Assembly: GCA_015207365.1 (NCBI GenBank)
Contig: JADEXA010000042.1
Coordinates: 1-64,000, forward strand
Direction of reading: 5' to 3'
DNA: 64,000 nt
DNA from: Vacuolonema iberomarrocanum LEGE 07170
GTDB lineage: Bacteria > Cyanobacteriota > Cyanobacteriia > Elainellales > Elainellaceae
This document shows, piece by piece, positions 18,039 through 26,925 of the stretch. The notes under the pieces were generated by a model that did not search any database, was not told the origin of the DNA, and saw nothing but the letters and a program-made list of their open reading frames with translations. Each line of letters starts with the position of its first letter. Position 1 is the stretch's first letter. The position numbers and the translations under genes were made by a program.

Positions 18039-19091
18039 ATGACACAACCCCCGACGGATCCATCTGAACCAAACGTCAATGAGTCGAACGCCGATCGCGG
18101 TGGAGCGTCGGCAGAGATCCCTATTCCCAAGGGTGTGGAAGGGCGACAAAAATCTACCCTGACAAGACTGACGATTCGATTGCTGCGATCGCTCATTCGA
18201 ATACTGGAATGGATGGTCGCGGTTCTAGAAGCCGACCCTCAACCTGGAGAATCTGCTAATCCGATTGTGCGGGGTGCTCAACGGGCGACGACTGCGGTTG
18301 CTCCGGTAGCACAACGCACATGGACAGGATGGCAGACCCAGGCCATTCCCAAGATTCGAGCAGCATTGCCCTTGGCATTAGGCGATCGCCTGTCCGATCG
18401 CACCCTCACTAGTTTGCTGGCGGGAACCTTGGTGCTCCTGTTCGTTGTGCTGCCCAACTTTGCGCCCCGTGGAGCTGCATCTGAGGAAATTCAAGTCAGT
18501 GAAGTCCCCACCAGGCTGGAACAACCGGAGGTAGAAGCGCCCGTCACTCCCTCTCCGCCGCCACCGCCGGATGCAGAGATTGCGATCGCCGAGCCCCCAC
18601 CCGCATCTGCATCGCCTGATTCCGATACGCAAGAGATAGAGCCTGCTGATGAGGCAGAGACGGATTTACCTCCACCGTCGCCCTCTCCATCGCCACCATC
18701 ATCGTCGCGCCGTTCAAGCCCTACGCCTTCCCCGACACCTGCTCCCAAGCTGGCACTCACACCAGAGCAAACCCTCATTGCCTCGATCCAAGAGCGAATT
18801 TCGTTGGTGAGCGATCGCTATACCAACGGGTTGATTCTCACTGTCCGAGCGAACTTTCGCCAGAGCATCCTCACGGTTCGCTTGGGAGATGAATGGTATG
18901 GGCTCTCTACTGCACAGCAGGATGATCTGGCAAACGATTTGCTCCGCCAAGCAACCCGGCTCGACTTCAGTAAGCTAGAGTTAACCGACTCCGTTGGCAA
19001 TCGCCTTGCCCGCAATCCCGTCGTCGGTAACCAGATGATTATTTTACGGCGCGAAAAGCCGCCCGGATTTTCCATTGAAATCGTTGGCTAA
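18039..19091 (+). CDS. Unknown membrane-anchored protein with proline-rich linker
   Basis: 350 residues, no family name known to me. An N-terminal polar and helical cytoplasmic part (1-120) is followed by one membrane helix (about 124-139, LLAGTLVLLFVVLPNF). Next comes a long linker rich in Pro, Ser, Glu and Ala (about 160-250), including runs of PPPPP and SPSPSP. The C-terminal globular domain (about 255-350) starts LTPEQTLIASIQERISLVSD and ends with ILRREKPPGFSIEIVG. The layout, anchor then flexible spacer then folded domain, fits a cell-envelope or thylakoid-lumen role such as peptidoglycan or complex tethering, but this is inference. The ATG at 18039 is the only sensible start. It is downstream of a gene-poor stretch and followed by two palindromic repeats. 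Confidence 0.8.
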   Translation: MTQPPTDPSEPNVNESNADRGGASAEIPIPKGVEGRQKSTLTRLTIRLLRSLIRILEWMVAVLEADPQPGESANPIVRGAQRATTAVAPVAQRTWTGWQTQAIPKIRAALPLALGDRLSDRTLTSLLAGTLVLLFVVLPNFAPRGAASEEIQVSEVPTRLEQPEVEAPVTPSPPPPPDAEIAIAEPPPASASPDSDTQEIEPADEAETDLPPPSPSPSPPSSSRRSSPTPSPTPAPKLALTPEQTLIASIQERISLVSDRYTNGLILTVRANFRQSILTVRLGDEWYGLSTAQQDDLANDLLRQATRLDFSKLELTDSVGNRLARNPVVGNQMIILRREKPPGFSIEIVG

Positions 19092-19103
19092 GAGGCAATC
19101 GGG

Positions 19104-19187
19104 CATTGCTGATTGAGAAGATTATTTCTGCTGAGAAAAGGTGCGGTACGCCACTTCTCCGCAAAAGCAATTCTTGGGTTCTGCAAC
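19104..19187. repeat. Palindromic repeat family H, copy 2 (degenerate)
   Basis: Contains GCTGATTGAG...ATTATTTCTG, the loop core TGCGGTACGC and, at the right, TTCTTGGGTTCTGCAAC. The same blocks, in the opposite orientation, make up the element at 35121-35216. The stem here has decayed (GAGAAAAGGTG against CACTTCTCCG). Confidence 0.6.
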
Positions 19188-19197
19188 CCCGGAAATC

Positions 19198-19300
19198 ATA
19201 TCAAATCTGTTTAAACAGCCGTAAAACCCAACTATCGTTTGCGCCCGCTGCATTGCAGCGGGCGCAAACGATAGTTGGGTTTTTTAACCGGATTTGATAT
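19198..19300. repeat. Palindromic repeat family B, copy 1
   Basis: A 103-bp element from ATATCAAATC to GATTTGATAT. Its core is a perfect 30-bp inverted repeat (19223-19252 and 19254-19283) around a single T. It lies between the ends of two convergent genes. Related copies are at 31726, 37698, 55352 and, partly, 47347, with paired differences in the stem. Confidence 0.9.
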
Positions 19301-19403
19301 CACTAGCCAAAGAGAGGACGAGGCTATAGCGTATTCCATCTCGCTTACGAGTATGCAATGGGGAAAAGCTCGAGCAAACATTCCCGATGCTCGAGAATTC
19401 ACT

Positions 19404-20027
19404 TTACGCTAAATCATCCGAGTCACTGAAAATTTCCTCGATATCCCGAAGTGCAGAGGGCTCATTTCTGCTGCTGGTATCGAGATCTTCTGCGATATCG
19501 ACATGTTGAACCAAGTAGGGCAAACCTGCCCCCCGCAACCCTCGGCGGATGCGATCGGGAGTATTTTGGAATGTTACAAACAGCGGGTAGGTATCATCGG
19601 CGGCTTCGTTAAGAATGTGCCTATAGCGATGCGGCATGACCCACTCATAATCTCGGTGCAGCAGCATCTGTGTGTGCCGCCAGCGACTTAACAAATCAGA
19701 AAAATCTTCTTGGGGGCGGTGAATGAAAACAAAAATCTCACCTCCCGTTTTAATTTTCCACTCCGGATCGCACATGATGATACCCACATCACAAGGCAAC
19801 AGAACCGTATCGGTCGTTCGGGTTGGCACCCCCCCCGGCTCTGACGCAGGACTAACGGATCGCACCCGAATCAGGGGCAAAGGGATGGTAATCAAGCTAT
19901 CTGTTGGTCGGCGCATACTGGGGAGCATTTCCAGGTATGACCGATATTGCCTAAGCAGTGCGATCGCCCCTTGATGGTCGCAATATTCTGCCAGGAGCGC
20001 TTCATATTGGGATTGTTTGACTGACAT
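19404..20027 (-). CDS. Unknown protein downstream of pilC
   Basis: 207 residues, no family recognised. It starts MSVKQSQYEALLAEYCDHQG and is soluble, with no signal peptide or membrane helix. Two stretches look like a structured core: DTVLLPCDVGIIMCDPEWKIKTG and FVTFQNTPDRIRRGLRGAG (shortened here). The C-terminus is acidic. It begins 61 bp after the pilC stop on the same strand, so it is probably co-transcribed with the pilus motor genes and may be linked to pilus function or regulation; this rests on position only. The gene end faces family B and H palindromes. Confidence 0.75.
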   Translation of the reverse strand: MSVKQSQYEALLAEYCDHQGAIALLRQYRSYLEMLPSMRRPTDSLITIPLPLIRVRSVSPASEPGGVPTRTTDTVLLPCDVGIIMCDPEWKIKTGGEIFVFIHRPQEDFSDLLSRWRHTQMLLHRDYEWVMPHRYRHILNEAADDTYPLFVTFQNTPDRIRRGLRGAGLPYLVQHVDIAEDLDTSSRNEPSALRDIEEIFSDSDDLA

Positions 20028-20088
20028 TCGCCTTCACTCGCTTGCCTGCAACTAGCATCTCTCGCCGAGCGATCGCCTCTAACCGGAG

Positions 20089-21324
20089 TTATCCGATTGC
20101 ATCCATCACCTTAAACATCGGAAGATACATGGCAACCAGAATGGCTCCGACCATGCCTCCCAAGAACACAATCATGATTGGCTCCATCACACTGGTCAAC
20201 GCCTTCACCGTCTGCTCTACCTCATCTTCGTAGAAGTCAGCCACCTTCATCAGCATAGAGTCCAATTCCCCTGTCTCTTCCCCAATGCTAATCATCTGAA
20301 TGGCCATAACGGGAAATACTTGCTCTTTTTGGAGCGCCAGTGTAATCATTCCGCCAGTTTGTACTTCTTGGCGTGCAGCATCAATGGCATTGGCGACCAC
20401 CTGGTTTCCAGAGGTATCTCGTACGATTTCTAGCGATGTGAGAATCGGCACCCCAGAACGAGAGAGCGCGCCAAAGGTTCGACAAAACCGAGCTGTTGAT
20501 GTCTTCTGAATTAACTCGCCGAAGAGGGGCATTTTCAGGTACAACCGATCCATCGTCTCCCGGCCAATCCGGGTTTTGTAATATTGCCGATAGGCAAAAA
20601 TCAGGATCACAATAGCAGTGACCATGGAGATGGAGTAAAGGGGCGTCCTCAGAACCTCGCTGATACCGAGCATAATCTGTGTAAATACTGGTAAGTCAGC
20701 ACCCAGCTCCTCAAACACATTGGCAAACGTTGGCAGCAAAAAGACTGTCATCCCGATGAACACCAAAACCGCAATGATGCCGACAACAACGGGATAAGCC
20801 AGGGCTGATTTGATCTGGTTTTGTAACCGAGCAATGTCTTCTAGTAACTTGGACAGTCGGTCGAGAACTTCGTCTAGAACCCCCCCAACTTCGCCAGCCT
20901 GAACCATGCTCACATACAGACCATCAAAGCACTGAGGGTGTTTGCGCATGGCATCCGACAAATCTGTCCCCTGCTGCACATCCGAACTAATTTCTTGCAA
21001 GGCTCTTTTCAACTTCGGATTGGTACACTGATCGGCCAGCACCCCCAATCCTCGAACCATCGCAACCCCTGCGTTAACAAGGGAGGAAAACTGGCGCGAA
21101 AAAATAGCTTTGTCCTTGACAGTGACGCTCGCCAAAGAAGTTGAAAGCTGCTCAAGATCAAAGTTACTAAGGGTTTCCATCAACCCCCGATCTTCGTTAA
21201 TCTCTTGCACAAACAAGCCTTGGGTTCGTAGCGTTGTGCGGGCATCGGTCGGTGTATCGGCCGTAACTTTACGTCGAATTAGGTTGCCCTTAACGTCTCT
21301 GGCACGGACAGCGTAAGTAGGCAT
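20089..21324 (-). CDS. pilC: Type IV pilus inner-membrane platform protein
   Basis: PilC is the inner-membrane platform through which the PilB and PilT motors drive pilin assembly and removal. 411 residues. The N-terminus MPTYAVRARDVKGNLIRRKV and two repeated T2SSF domains are clear: SRQFSSLVNAGVAMVRGLGVL in the first and FCRTFGALSRSGVPILTSLE in the second, with VYVSMVQAGEVGG-like and ISIGEETGELDSML motifs. Three membrane helices are visible (about 175-195, 220-245 and near the C-terminus, MIVFLGGMVGAILVAMYLPM). It is the third motor gene in the order pilB-pilT-pilC. In cyanobacteria these pili serve twitching or phototactic motility and DNA uptake. Confidence 0.96.
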   Translation of the reverse strand: MPTYAVRARDVKGNLIRRKVTADTPTDARTTLRTQGLFVQEINEDRGLMETLSNFDLEQLSTSLASVTVKDKAIFSRQFSSLVNAGVAMVRGLGVLADQCTNPKLKRALQEISSDVQQGTDLSDAMRKHPQCFDGLYVSMVQAGEVGGVLDEVLDRLSKLLEDIARLQNQIKSALAYPVVVGIIAVLVFIGMTVFLLPTFANVFEELGADLPVFTQIMLGISEVLRTPLYSISMVTAIVILIFAYRQYYKTRIGRETMDRLYLKMPLFGELIQKTSTARFCRTFGALSRSGVPILTSLEIVRDTSGNQVVANAIDAARQEVQTGGMITLALQKEQVFPVMAIQMISIGEETGELDSMLMKVADFYEDEVEQTVKALTSVMEPIMIVFLGGMVGAILVAMYLPMFKVMDAIG

Positions 21325-21821
21325 GGCTCTATCAGGGGATCTAAGGTCAGTAAAATGAGGGTCTCATTCCAATACGTTTGCAGTGTAGCCAAAAGCTAGC
21401 AGGTCATATCTGACACGGGGAACTTAAAAGATTGGAGTTGCCTAACATGATACCCATGGAAACCAAAAAACTGTGCAAACTTCATCTGTTGTATGTTTTC
21501 CCAGGGCATGTGGTGTGTTTTGCAGGACATAAGATGTGCGGCGCTTTTCCCTCGTCTGTATAGTGTTGACTTCCTTGAAAATTCATTCGGAGAGCTAAGC
21601 GTCCATTAGTCCATTAGGAGATCTTGGGAGAGTTTTGAATGCCCTATGGCTTGATCGAGTGTTGAATGTTTAACTAGTTTGGTTGGGAAGGCGAACTGCT
21701 GGATCAGCTCTTGATTACTAACGTTTGGAGAAAACTAATCAGTCCCGATCAGTGCTTAGAGAATAAACCTCACAAACCAATCGGGACATACAAAGCAAGA
21801 ATAGGACAAACTATTGTAATC
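21325..21821. other. Intergenic region between pilT and pilC
   Basis: 497 bases with no gene. It contains a possible terminator for pilT (21742-21787) and otherwise AT-rich sequence that could hold a separate pilC promoter, which I could not fix. Such a large gap suggests that pilC is not only transcribed from pilB. Confidence 0.5.
21742..21787 (-). terminator. Possible terminator after pilT
   Basis: Inverted repeat GTCCCGAT (21742-21749) / ATCGGGAC (21780-21787) with a 30-base loop. On the reverse strand it is followed by TGATTAGTTTTC. The long loop and weak T-run make termination uncertain. Confidence 0.4.
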
Positions 21822-22940
21822 TTAGCGGCGTCCTCCAACGGCTTGCGGCGATCTAGCTGTCCCGGCAGCACCCCCAATCAAGCGTTGCAGCTCATCGGGA
21901 CGAGATGTTTTCGCCATCGCCACTTCAAAAGAGATGACTCCAGCTTTGTACATATCTGAAAGAGCCTTCTCCAGGGTAATCATGCCCAACTTCCCGCCTG
22001 TTTGAATCGCGGAATAAACCTGGGAGGTTTTGCCCTCTCGAATCAGGTTGGCGATCGCTGGCGTCACTACCATGATTTCCTGCGCCATAACCCGGCCAAA
22101 CTCACCCGGCTTCGGATTCAACCGAGGGGCAAGGGTTTGGCTAAAGACCGCAATCAAAGAGTTAGACAGCTGGACGCGAACTTGTTGCTGCTTTTCAGAG
22201 GGGAACACGTCAATGATCCGGTCAACGGTTTGTGCAGCAGAACTTGTGTGCAAGGTACCCATGACGAGGTGACCCGTTTCTGCCGCCGAAATAGCCAGCT
22301 GAATGGTTTCCAGATCCCGCATTTCACCCACCAGAATGATGTCTGGATCTTCCCGCAAGGCCGCTTTCAGGGCGTTCGCAAAACTCTTGGTATCTTCATG
22401 CAACTGGCGCTGGTGAACCAAACTTTTGATGGGCTCGTAAACAAATTCAATGGGGTCTTCAATCGTCAGGATATGTTCTGCGCGGGTGCGGTTGATCAGG
22501 TCAATCATCGCGGCTAGAGTTGTGGTTTTCCCAGAGCCAGTCGGTCCGGTCACAAGAATCAACCCTCGGGGTTTTTCCGCCATTTCCCGAACAATATCTG
22601 GCAGAGCCAGCTTCTCGAATGAAGGAATCTTGGAACTCAAGGCCCGCAAACATGCTGCATAGGTACCCCGGTCCTTGTACACGTTAACCCGGAAACGAGC
22701 CAAACCTTTGACTCCATAGGAACAGTCTAATTCCCATGTCTGTTCCAATGTTTTCCGCTGTGTATTGTTCAACATGCTGAAGATGAGCCGTTGACATTCC
22801 TCAGGGGTCAGGGGCTCATCTCCGATGGGGGTCAGATGCCCGTTAATGCGGAAGTAGGGAGGAATCCCAGCAGAAAGGTGGAGGTCAGATCCTCCCATTT
22901 CCACTAGCTGTTCCATCAAATCCTCGATCATCAAGTCCAT
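21822..22940 (-). CDS. pilT: Type IV pilus retraction ATPase
   Basis: Hexameric ATPase that powers pilus retraction. 372 residues. N-terminal PAS-like domain (GGSDLHLSAGIPPYFRINGHL), then the ATPase core: Walker A GPTGSGKTTTLAAMID near 133-148, an Asp box (TIEDPIEFV), Walker B (DIILVGEMRDLET) and a His box (GHLVMGTLHTSSAAQTVDR). AIRNLIREGKT-like and the LITLEKAL-like C-terminal blocks mark PilT and not PilB. The first ATG (22940) starts MDLMIEDLMEQL; the ATG three codons later is equally possible. It lies 176 bp downstream of pilB. Confidence 0.97.
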   Translation of the reverse strand: MDLMIEDLMEQLVEMGGSDLHLSAGIPPYFRINGHLTPIGDEPLTPEECQRLIFSMLNNTQRKTLEQTWELDCSYGVKGLARFRVNVYKDRGTYAACLRALSSKIPSFEKLALPDIVREMAEKPRGLILVTGPTGSGKTTTLAAMIDLINRTRAEHILTIEDPIEFVYEPIKSLVHQRQLHEDTKSFANALKAALREDPDIILVGEMRDLETIQLAISAAETGHLVMGTLHTSSAAQTVDRIIDVFPSEKQQQVRVQLSNSLIAVFSQTLAPRLNPKPGEFGRVMAQEIMVVTPAIANLIREGKTSQVYSAIQTGGKLGMITLEKALSDMYKAGVISFEVAMAKTSRPDELQRLIGGAAGTARSPQAVGGRR

Positions 22941-23116
22941 GGGTTCAGTCTCCTTATAGCAAGGGAGTCAGGTTGACAAAAACAAGTGTGGATGAACAAA
23001 TAGGCTGATTTTCAGAGGATCAGCCTTTCCTGGAACTTACTCTGAGGGGGTGTTGACACAGGTTATACATGCCGTGCGGCAGCCCGATCATGCTTCAATC
23101 TGAGGGTGCGTCATCG

Positions 23117-25120
23117 TCATTCTTGAAAGCGGGGTGTCGTGCAATAGGGACAATCTAACCATTCTGGCTTCAGTTCGGCGGCACAGGTACGACAGGTCAA
23201 GGAGGTTTTGCGCTTGGCCTTCAGCTCTGCTTCCAAACCCGTGTCAGTAAAGGTGACCCGTTCGACCTCATCTAATGTCGTTAGCCCCTGGCGTACCAAA
23301 TTCAAGCTGTAGGACAGCAGGGTTTCCATTCCCTCATCTACGGCAACCTCTTTAATACGTTCAGTTGGTGCGCCTTCTGTAATCAGCGTTTGTAACGTTT
23401 CAGTGACGCGCATGACTTCGTAGACACCACACCGACCTTTGTACCCAACGCCGCGACAGCTAGAGCAAAGGGTTCCATTGGCGTCGGCATCAGCAATTTC
23501 GTCTGGGTGAAGTGTGTTCGCTTGATAGAAGGTGACCTCAGCTTCACGAGAGACGCTGAGACCGAAGCGTGCGAGATCTTCGGGGGTAGGATGGTAAGGA
23601 ATGCGGCAATCGGAACAAACTCGGCGCATCAAACGCTGTGCCAGCACACCGATGAGAGAGCTTGAAACCATGAACGGCTCAACGCCCATTTCTTCGAGGC
23701 GGGCGATCGCACTTGCCGCGTCATTCGTATGTAGTGTGGTGAGTACGAGGTGACCCGTTAGCGCCGCTTCGATCGCCGTTTTGGCAGTTTCCTTGTCCCG
23801 CGTCTCACCGACCAGAATGACATCCGGATCCTGCCGTAAGAACGCGCGGAGAATGGACGCAAAGTCCATGCCCTTTTCTCGAATCACCTGCACCTGGGTC
23901 AAGCCAGGTAGAGAGTATTCAATCGGATCCTCTGCCGTACTAATATTCACACCTGGAGAGTTGCGCTCCGCCAGAGCCGAGTAGAGTGTGGTTGTTTTAC
24001 CCGATCCGGTTGGCCCCGTTACCAGAATCAATCCAAAGGGACGGGCCACCATATCCTGGACAATATGCAGCGTGTCGGGTTCAGTAATGAGCTTATCGAG
24101 ACCCAACTGGGTGGCAGAGTTGTCCAAAATCCGGAGAACGACCTTTTCGCCATAACGGCTCGGCAGGGTACTGACCCGGAAGTCAACTTTGCGTCCGTCA
24201 AAGATGCGTCGAATCCGCCCGTCCTGTGGCAATCGACGTTCGGCAATGTCCAAGGTCGCAATGATCTTGAAGCGAGCCGTAACAGCTGGAATAATTTTCT
24301 TAGGCAATTGGTCAAACGCTTGGCGCAAAACGCCATCTTTTCGGAAGCGAATGCGTAAGAATTCCTCTTGGGGTTCGATATGAATGTCGGAAACGCCTTC
24401 TTGTAGGGCTTTCACCAAAATTTTGTTGACCAGGGCAATCACCGGAGCTGCCTCGGCATCCTCAAGGGCGACATCAAGGTTGGCCTCAACATCTTCATCG
24501 GGTTCTTCCAGATCGAGATATCCTAGCCCTTCAATTTCCCCTTTAACATCAACCTTGGATTCCTGTTCGAGCCGCTTTTGGCGTTCGACTTGCTCATCCA
24601 GGTACTGCGAGATGATCCGCTGGTAGTCTTCATTGGTAATGACCATCCGCTGCAGGAGCAAGCCCTGAGGACGCAAAATCCGATTCAAGTCATCCTGGGC
24701 TGCCAGATCGTCAGGATCAACCATCGCAATCAGTACGGATGCAGGTTCCTCCTCACTCTTGGAGAGGGGCACTAATCGATAGCGCCGACAAATATCGACG
24801 GGGATGAGCGAGTCAATCAACTGCCCGACCTGAAACGTCGAGATCTGGCTAAGCTCCGGATCAAGAGATTCAACACCGTAGAGAATTTTTAATTCGAAAA
24901 GCTGCTGCTTTTTATACTGACGGAGTAGATCAGGAGGCAGTTGCTGCCCAGTGATCATTTGCAGCACATCCGTCAGGGGTCTCCCAGATTTACGGCTTTC
25001 AACCAATGCTTGTTGCATTTGCTCGTCATTGACGAAGCCAGACTGGATGAGTTGATTGCCAAAAGGAGAAAAATTGTGCTGAACGACTAGCGCACGGCGC
25101 TGCGACGAAGAGTTTGCCAT
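23117..25120 (-). CDS. pilB: Type IV pilus assembly ATPase
   Basis: GspE/PilB family ATPase that drives pilus extension. 667 residues. The N-terminal region (about 1-190) is of the MshEN type, which in some relatives binds cyclic-di-GMP (LTDVLQMITGQQLPPDLLRQ). The core has Walker A GPTGSGKTTTLYSAL (about 366-380), STAEDPIEYSLPG, DPDVILVGETRDKETA and GHLVLTTLHTNDAASAI. A zinc-binding insert is seen as CSDC and CSSC in the C-terminal third. The extreme C-terminus carries a second pair set, CRTC and CPYC, a cyanobacterial extension resembling a zinc ribbon. It is the first gene of the pilB-pilT-pilC set. Confidence 0.97.
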   Translation of the reverse strand: MANSSSQRRALVVQHNFSPFGNQLIQSGFVNDEQMQQALVESRKSGRPLTDVLQMITGQQLPPDLLRQYKKQQLFELKILYGVESLDPELSQISTFQVGQLIDSLIPVDICRRYRLVPLSKSEEEPASVLIAMVDPDDLAAQDDLNRILRPQGLLLQRMVITNEDYQRIISQYLDEQVERQKRLEQESKVDVKGEIEGLGYLDLEEPDEDVEANLDVALEDAEAAPVIALVNKILVKALQEGVSDIHIEPQEEFLRIRFRKDGVLRQAFDQLPKKIIPAVTARFKIIATLDIAERRLPQDGRIRRIFDGRKVDFRVSTLPSRYGEKVVLRILDNSATQLGLDKLITEPDTLHIVQDMVARPFGLILVTGPTGSGKTTTLYSALAERNSPGVNISTAEDPIEYSLPGLTQVQVIREKGMDFASILRAFLRQDPDVILVGETRDKETAKTAIEAALTGHLVLTTLHTNDAASAIARLEEMGVEPFMVSSSLIGVLAQRLMRRVCSDCRIPYHPTPEDLARFGLSVSREAEVTFYQANTLHPDEIADADANGTLCSSCRGVGYKGRCGVYEVMRVTETLQTLITEGAPTERIKEVAVDEGMETLLSYSLNLVRQGLTTLDEVERVTFTDTGLEAELKAKRKTSLTCRTCAAELKPEWLDCPYCTTPRFQE

Positions 25121-25930
25121 GATGGATCCAGTGTTTCAGTGCAGACGGTTTGAGTATTCCCGGAAATTTAAAAAAACGATAACAGCGATCTAGGAATTTC
25201 GAAGGGATTGAAAAGCAGACAAAACCATCCATGTTGATGGTACAGGCGATAGAGAATGTAGATAAGAGGGTGGTTATGGAAAAAAGAGTAACAGAGGGGA
25301 TAACTGAGTCTATGGAGATGGTGTAGTGGTGTAAAGTTTTGATTATATTCCGTAGCCTGTTCCCTGCTTCACCCATCATCATCAGATATAGAAACCCCAA
25401 ATGGATATGAGAACCCTAAAGGTAGAAGCGCAGAAACTTTACATTTCCCTTGTCTCAGATGATTGATATCTAAACTTAAATTGATATCTAAATTTGAATT
25501 ACACCTGCTCCTCGGCTAAGCCTAAATGCCCTCCAATTAAAAAATTTCTCATCAATCCTTTCATCATAATAGTTCCGACTCCGTGAATCTAAAGTAAAGG
25601 TATTGAGCAAGTTCCCTCAATCCAACCTGGGACATATGCTAAAACGGCAAAAGCCTGACGAAAGCTAGAGGAAAGTCGCTAAGGTCGACGAGTAGTAAAA
25701 TGGTCTAGAAAATTGCGTTAGATTTGGCGGCAGTGCTGAGACGGAACGGGATAAGCTGTTGCGCAGTATCTGTTCCCGGCTGCAGTATTGCCAGACATAG
25801 CTAAAGAGAGATTCCGCTAAAAAGATCAGCTAGTGGGAAATTCTAGCGATAATGGTTTGCGGTAATCATGCAATATGTATAGCACAGGCAACATTGAGTC
25901 GCTCACCGAAACAAGTTTGGATAAACGCCC
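25121..25930. other. Intergenic region between divergent pilB and grpE
   Basis: 810 bases, AT-rich, with no supported gene. At 25463-25497 there is a near-perfect tandem duplication of the 18-mer TTGATATCTAAACTTAAA. I found no CIRCE element (TTAGCACTC-N9-GAGTGCTAA), so heat control of grpE by HrcA is not supported by this sequence. Confidence 0.5.
25463..25497. repeat. Tandem duplication, 2 x 18 bp
   Basis: TTGATATCTAAACTTAAA is followed directly by TTGATATCTAAATTTGAA; 16 of 18 bases agree. It lies in the divergent promoter region between pilB and grpE and could be a paired operator; no binding protein is known. Confidence 0.8.
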
Positions 25931-26707
25931 ATGACTAACGAGGAAAAACCCATTGACGAGATGGCGCAAGGTTCACCATCAGATGGGATAGAGAATACAT
26001 CGCCAACGGACGCTAACGAGACGGCGGCAGAGGCGTCAACATCTAGGGTAAACCCTAGTCAGGCTCCTGCTGAAACAGGGCAAGACGCTAGCGATGGGAG
26101 CGATCCCCAGGTGGCAGAGGCTATTCCTATCGAAGATGCTGAGACTCTCTCTGAGACAGCTTCAGATGCAGCGAACCAGAAGATGACTGCATTGACTCAG
26201 GAAATTTCGGCGTTGCGCGAGCAGTTGGAGGATCGAACAACACAATTCATGCGCATTGCTGCGGATTTTGACAATTTTCGTAAGCGCACTCAAAAAGAGC
26301 GCGAAGAAATGGAGGTGCAGATTAAGTGCAACACCGTTATCGAGTTGCTCCCAGTTGTGGATAACTTCGAGCGGGCACGGTCGCAGATCAAGCCTCAAGG
26401 CGAAGAAAGCATTGCCATTCACAAGAGCTACCAGGGAGTGTATAAGGATTTGGTCGATCGCCTGAAACGGATTGGGGTCGCCCAAATGCGCTGTGAAGGG
26501 CAAGATTTTGACCCGAATTACCATGAAGCTGTGTTGCGTCAGCCGTCTGCTGATCATGCTGAGGGGACGGTAATTGAGGAATTGGTTCGAGGGTATACTT
26601 TGGGGGAACGGGTGTTGCGTCATGCTATGGTCAAGGTTGCTGCGCCACCAGAAGAGGGTAGTTCTGCAAGTACAGAATCCGGTGATTCAGAAATCTCAGG
26701 AGAGTGA
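25931..26707 (+). CDS. grpE: Nucleotide exchange factor GrpE
   Basis: Releases ADP from DnaK as part of the Hsp70 cycle; cytoplasmic dimer. 258 residues, longer than E. coli GrpE (197) because of an acidic, low-complexity N-terminal stretch of about 85 residues and an acidic tail. The conserved parts are the long coiled coil (MTALTQEISALREQLEDRTT), ADFDNFRKRTQKERE, and the beta-domain block FDPNYHEAVLRQPS and GYTLGERVLRHAMVKVA. It is the first gene of grpE-dnaK-dnaJ, 218 bp before dnaK. The ATG at 25931 is the natural start. Confidence 0.96.
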   Translation: MTNEEKPIDEMAQGSPSDGIENTSPTDANETAAEASTSRVNPSQAPAETGQDASDGSDPQVAEAIPIEDAETLSETASDAANQKMTALTQEISALREQLEDRTTQFMRIAADFDNFRKRTQKEREEMEVQIKCNTVIELLPVVDNFERARSQIKPQGEESIAIHKSYQGVYKDLVDRLKRIGVAQMRCEGQDFDPNYHEAVLRQPSADHAEGTVIEELVRGYTLGERVLRHAMVKVAAPPEEGSSASTESGDSEISGE

Positions 26708-26925
26708 TGTGTGCGATCGCATCTTCCTCCTTTATCAAATGACTACATCGGATGACTAGAATGTGTTCCCGGAGCAAAACCATCAGAGTTTTCGAATTTC
26801 TAAGAAATATTCATGATTGGTGATCACTTTCTGATCATTTGCGGAATACTTGCTAGAAATGAGAGCAGTTTTTGAGGGCATTTCTATCCTCAACTCTCCC
26901 TGAAGAACTTTATTGGCTGCTGATC

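Noticed and set aside
25121..25930. CIRCE heat-shock operator before grpE
   Set aside because: No TTAGCACTC inverted repeat could be found here or before dnaK.
26872..26925. Longer dnaK start
   Set aside because: MGKVIGIDLG is the universal DnaK start; the 18 upstream codons are leader.
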